A program made the translations under genes and the position numbers. Under the pieces are notes generated by a model. It was not told where the DNA came from, searched no databases, and worked only from the letters and a program-made list of their open reading frames with translations. This document shows, one piece after another, positions 62,382-64,000 of a stretch of 64,000 nt of DNA (positions are counted from its first letter, which is position 1; every line of letters starts with the position of its first letter). The stretch comes from Leptothermofonsia sichuanensis E412 (GTDB lineage: Bacteria; Cyanobacteriota; Cyanobacteriia; Leptolyngbyales; Leptolyngbyaceae): NCBI RefSeq assembly GCF_019891175.1, contig NZ_CP072600.1, positions 5,394,001-5,458,000 on the forward strand. Reading direction: 5' to 3'.

Positions 62382-64000
62382 CTATTGATTCGTGGGAAGT
62401 GTGGGTTGGTTGGTTTTTGTTTGGCTGGAGAGTGGGAGGAGCGGGGGGGAGTGGGGTTGGTAGCTATCACGCAAAATTCGCCGCATGACTTTGTTGGAGG
62501 CGGTGCGGGGGAGGGTGTCTACGATAACCAGATCGTGGATTTTGAACAGGGGGTTGAGTTGCTGTTTGATGGCGGTTTGGAGGGCGATGAGCAGTTCTGG
62601 TTTGGTTTTCTGGGTATGGGGGGAGGGGACGACGTAGATGACCAGTTGGCAGGGACCACCTTCGGTGGGGGAAACGGCGATCGCAGCGGTTTCGCAAACA
62701 TCTTCTACGGTGTTGAGCACCTGTTCGATCTCGGCAGAACTGACTTTGATGCCGCCTAAGTTCATCGTGTCATCAACGCGACCGTGTGCCTGGAAGTAGC
62801 CGTTGGGAAGACGTTCTAGCTGGTCGCCGTGACGACGGAGGAGAAGTGGATATCGGGCGGGTATTGAGTTTTTCCGGGAACCAGGGACCGGGGACCCTGC
62901 CACCCCATGCCTGGGGGTCTGGGCAAAGTAGACCTCATGGTGGTCCTTGTTCAGGAGTTCGGTGGAAAGCCCAATGGAGGGGGGAATGATGAAGGCTTCC
63001 CCTTTGGGAGCGGGGTTGCCGTTGGAGTCGAGGATGGCGATATCCAGACCGAGGGCGGGGGTGGTAAAGGTGGCAGGGATACAGGGCTGAATCAGAGTGC
63101 CTGTGATGTAGGCACCCCCGATTTCAGTGCCACCACAGTATTCAATTACAGGTTTGTTGCCTGCCAGAGCCATCAGGTAGTGCATGTCCTGGGGGTTGGA
63201 GCATTCCCCGGTGGAACTGAAGGCTTTGATGGCACTCCAGTCCAGTCCCTGCATACAGCCAGTTGTTTTCCAGGTGCTGACCAGGCTGGGAACAACTCCA
63301 AGCAGGGTAACACGGGCATCCTGGATGAATTGTCCGTAGGCGCGATTAGTGGGGACATCCGTATAAAGGGCGATCGCCGCCTGATTAATCAAACTGGCAT
63401 AAATTAGCCACGGTCCCATCATCCAGCCCAGGTTGGTATACCATGCCAGCACATCACCGGGATGAATGTCATGGTGCAGGTAGGCATCGGTGGCACATTT
63501 AATCGGGGTGGTGTGGGTCCAGGGTATGGCTTTCGGTTCGCCTGTGGTGCCGGAGGAAAACAAGATATTGCTATGGCTGGAGGGGGCTACAGGAATAGCA
63601 TCAAACTCTTCGTTGTCACTCAAAAACTGTCGCCAGGTGAGATCACCGGGACGCAATTCCACAGACAGTTGATTACTCAGCGGTAGCACGATCGCCCCTG
63701 GTGCTTCTGCCTCAATGACTTTGGTGTAGAGCGGTAATTCTTTTCCGCAGCGTTGGATAAAGTCCTGGGTAAAGATTGCCCTGGCCCTGGCTATGCGCAG
63801 GCGGGTCGCCATTTCGCTGGCAGCAAAACTATCGGCAACGGAGACGACCACACAACCCGCTTTGACAATCCCCAGGTAAATAGCAACGGATTCGGGAGTC
63901 ATCGGCATCGCAATGGCGATCGCATCCCCTGGTTGAAATCCCGCCCTGACCAGACCATTGGCAACCCGATTAGTCAGGGCAAGCAGTTCACCATAGGTGA
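62382..64000 (-). CDS. Acyl-CoA synthetase-like AMP-binding enzyme (5' end cut off)
   Basis: The frame runs to the right edge, so the N-terminus is missing; the visible start is YGELLALTNRVANGLVRAGF. ANL-superfamily motifs: ILFSSGTTGEPKAIPWTH (P-loop), VIEYCGGTEIGGAYITG (A5), HGRVDDTMNLGGIKVSS (A8 hinge) and the catalytic Lys in PRTASNKVMRR (A10). It is closest to the acetoacetyl/acetyl-CoA synthetase-like group (plant AAE17/18 type). Around nt 62847-62909 the protein carries an extra stretch (HGVAGSPVPGSRKNSIPARY) just before LLLRRHGDQ. It reads like translated intergenic repeat. The substrate acid is unknown. Confidence 0.9.
   Translation of the reverse strand, partial: TYGELLALTNRVANGLVRAGFQPGDAIAIAMPMTPESVAIYLGIVKAGCVVVSVADSFAASEMATRLRIARARAIFTQDFIQRCGKELPLYTKVIEAEAPGAIVLPLSNQLSVELRPGDLTWRQFLSDNEEFDAIPVAPSSHSNILFSSGTTGEPKAIPWTHTTPIKCATDAYLHHDIHPGDVLAWYTNLGWMMGPWLIYASLINQAAIALYTDVPTNRAYGQFIQDARVTLLGVVPSLVSTWKTTGCMQGLDWSAIKAFSSTGECSNPQDMHYLMALAGNKPVIEYCGGTEIGGAYITGTLIQPCIPATFTTPALGLDIAILDSNGNPAPKGEAFIIPPSIGLSTELLNKDHHEVYFAQTPRHGVAGSPVPGSRKNSIPARYPLLLRRHGDQLERLPNGYFQAHGRVDDTMNLGGIKVSSAEIEQVLNTVEDVCETAAIAVSPTEGGPCQLVIYVVPSPHTQKTKPELLIALQTAIKQQLNPLFKIHDLVIVDTLPRTASNKVMRRILRDSYQPHSPPLLPLSSQTKTNQPTLPTNQ

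Overview
This is chromosomal DNA from a cyanobacterium, probably a filamentous or Leptolyngbya-like lineage. The evidence is the many GCGATCGC (HIP1) palindromes in and between genes, the carboxysome shell pair ccmK3-ccmK4, a GUN4 protein, SepF, a PilT/PilU-type ATPase, a DUF4079 membrane protein, an outer-membrane LPS-export operon, and intergenic spaces full of short dispersed repeats. There is no rRNA, CRISPR array or prophage. One tRNA (Val, anticodon CAC) and one IS630-type element are present.

Layout. 1-3.1 kb: heme A synthesis (ctaA, ctaB) with an Uma2 nuclease between ctaB and an ABC ATPase that runs off the left edge. 3.5-5.5 kb: endonuclease V, DUF4079 and trmL. 6.5-8.6 kb: a LysM/M23 cell-wall hydrolase behind a 1 kb gene-free leader. 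8.6-12.1 kb: a probable 25-residue membrane peptide, a beta-barrel-like protein, a small secreted protein and a zinc-ribbon membrane protein. 12.1-18.3 kb: GT4 glycosyltransferase, methyltransferase, LpxB-like glycosyltransferase and a hybrid histidine kinase. 19-25.2 kb: a stand-alone BREX BrxD-type ATPase, a divergent infC paralogue that appears to start at AUU, a glycogen-debranching-type glucosidase and ureC. 25.2-27.1 kb: tRNA-Val and transposon debris. 27.2-34.3 kb: RarA fused to a methyltransferase-like domain, glutaminase, ccmK4/ccmK3, an HpxZ-like protein, hydrolase, GNAT and a diheme cytochrome. 34.4-44.7 kb: secA, phosphoesterase, sepF, a degenerate GAF histidine kinase, GUN4, response regulator with nucleotidyltransferase, and icd. 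45-49.7 kb: lptF/G-lptB-lptA-DUF309-DUF58, all on the minus strand. 50-53.4 kb: PilU-like ATPase and typA. 53.9-59.6 kb: a three-gene cassette of unknown function. 59.7-64 kb: aminotransferase, indoleamine 2,3-dioxygenase and an acyl-CoA-synthetase-like enzyme.

The best candidate for an undescribed system is the cassette at 53973-59566. It encodes a protein predicted to carry several winged-helix domains, a large P-loop ATPase, and an 859-residue protein joining a DEDDy 3'-5' exonuclease, a Cas4/RecB-like PD-(D/E)XK nuclease with four candidate iron-sulfur cysteines, and an FtsK/SpoIIIE-type DNA motor. A strong intrinsic terminator follows it. This looks like a DNA-processing machine for defence, plasmid clearance or repair, but the function is inferred from domains only.

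A second theme is repeat activity. A 69-bp MITE sits inside a 119-bp MITE with TA duplication, and empty sites elsewhere in the window support this. MITE ends supply the stop codons of two unrelated genes. At least three enzymes (glutaminase, LpxB-like protein, acyl-CoA synthetase) carry in-frame segments that read like translated intergenic repeats.
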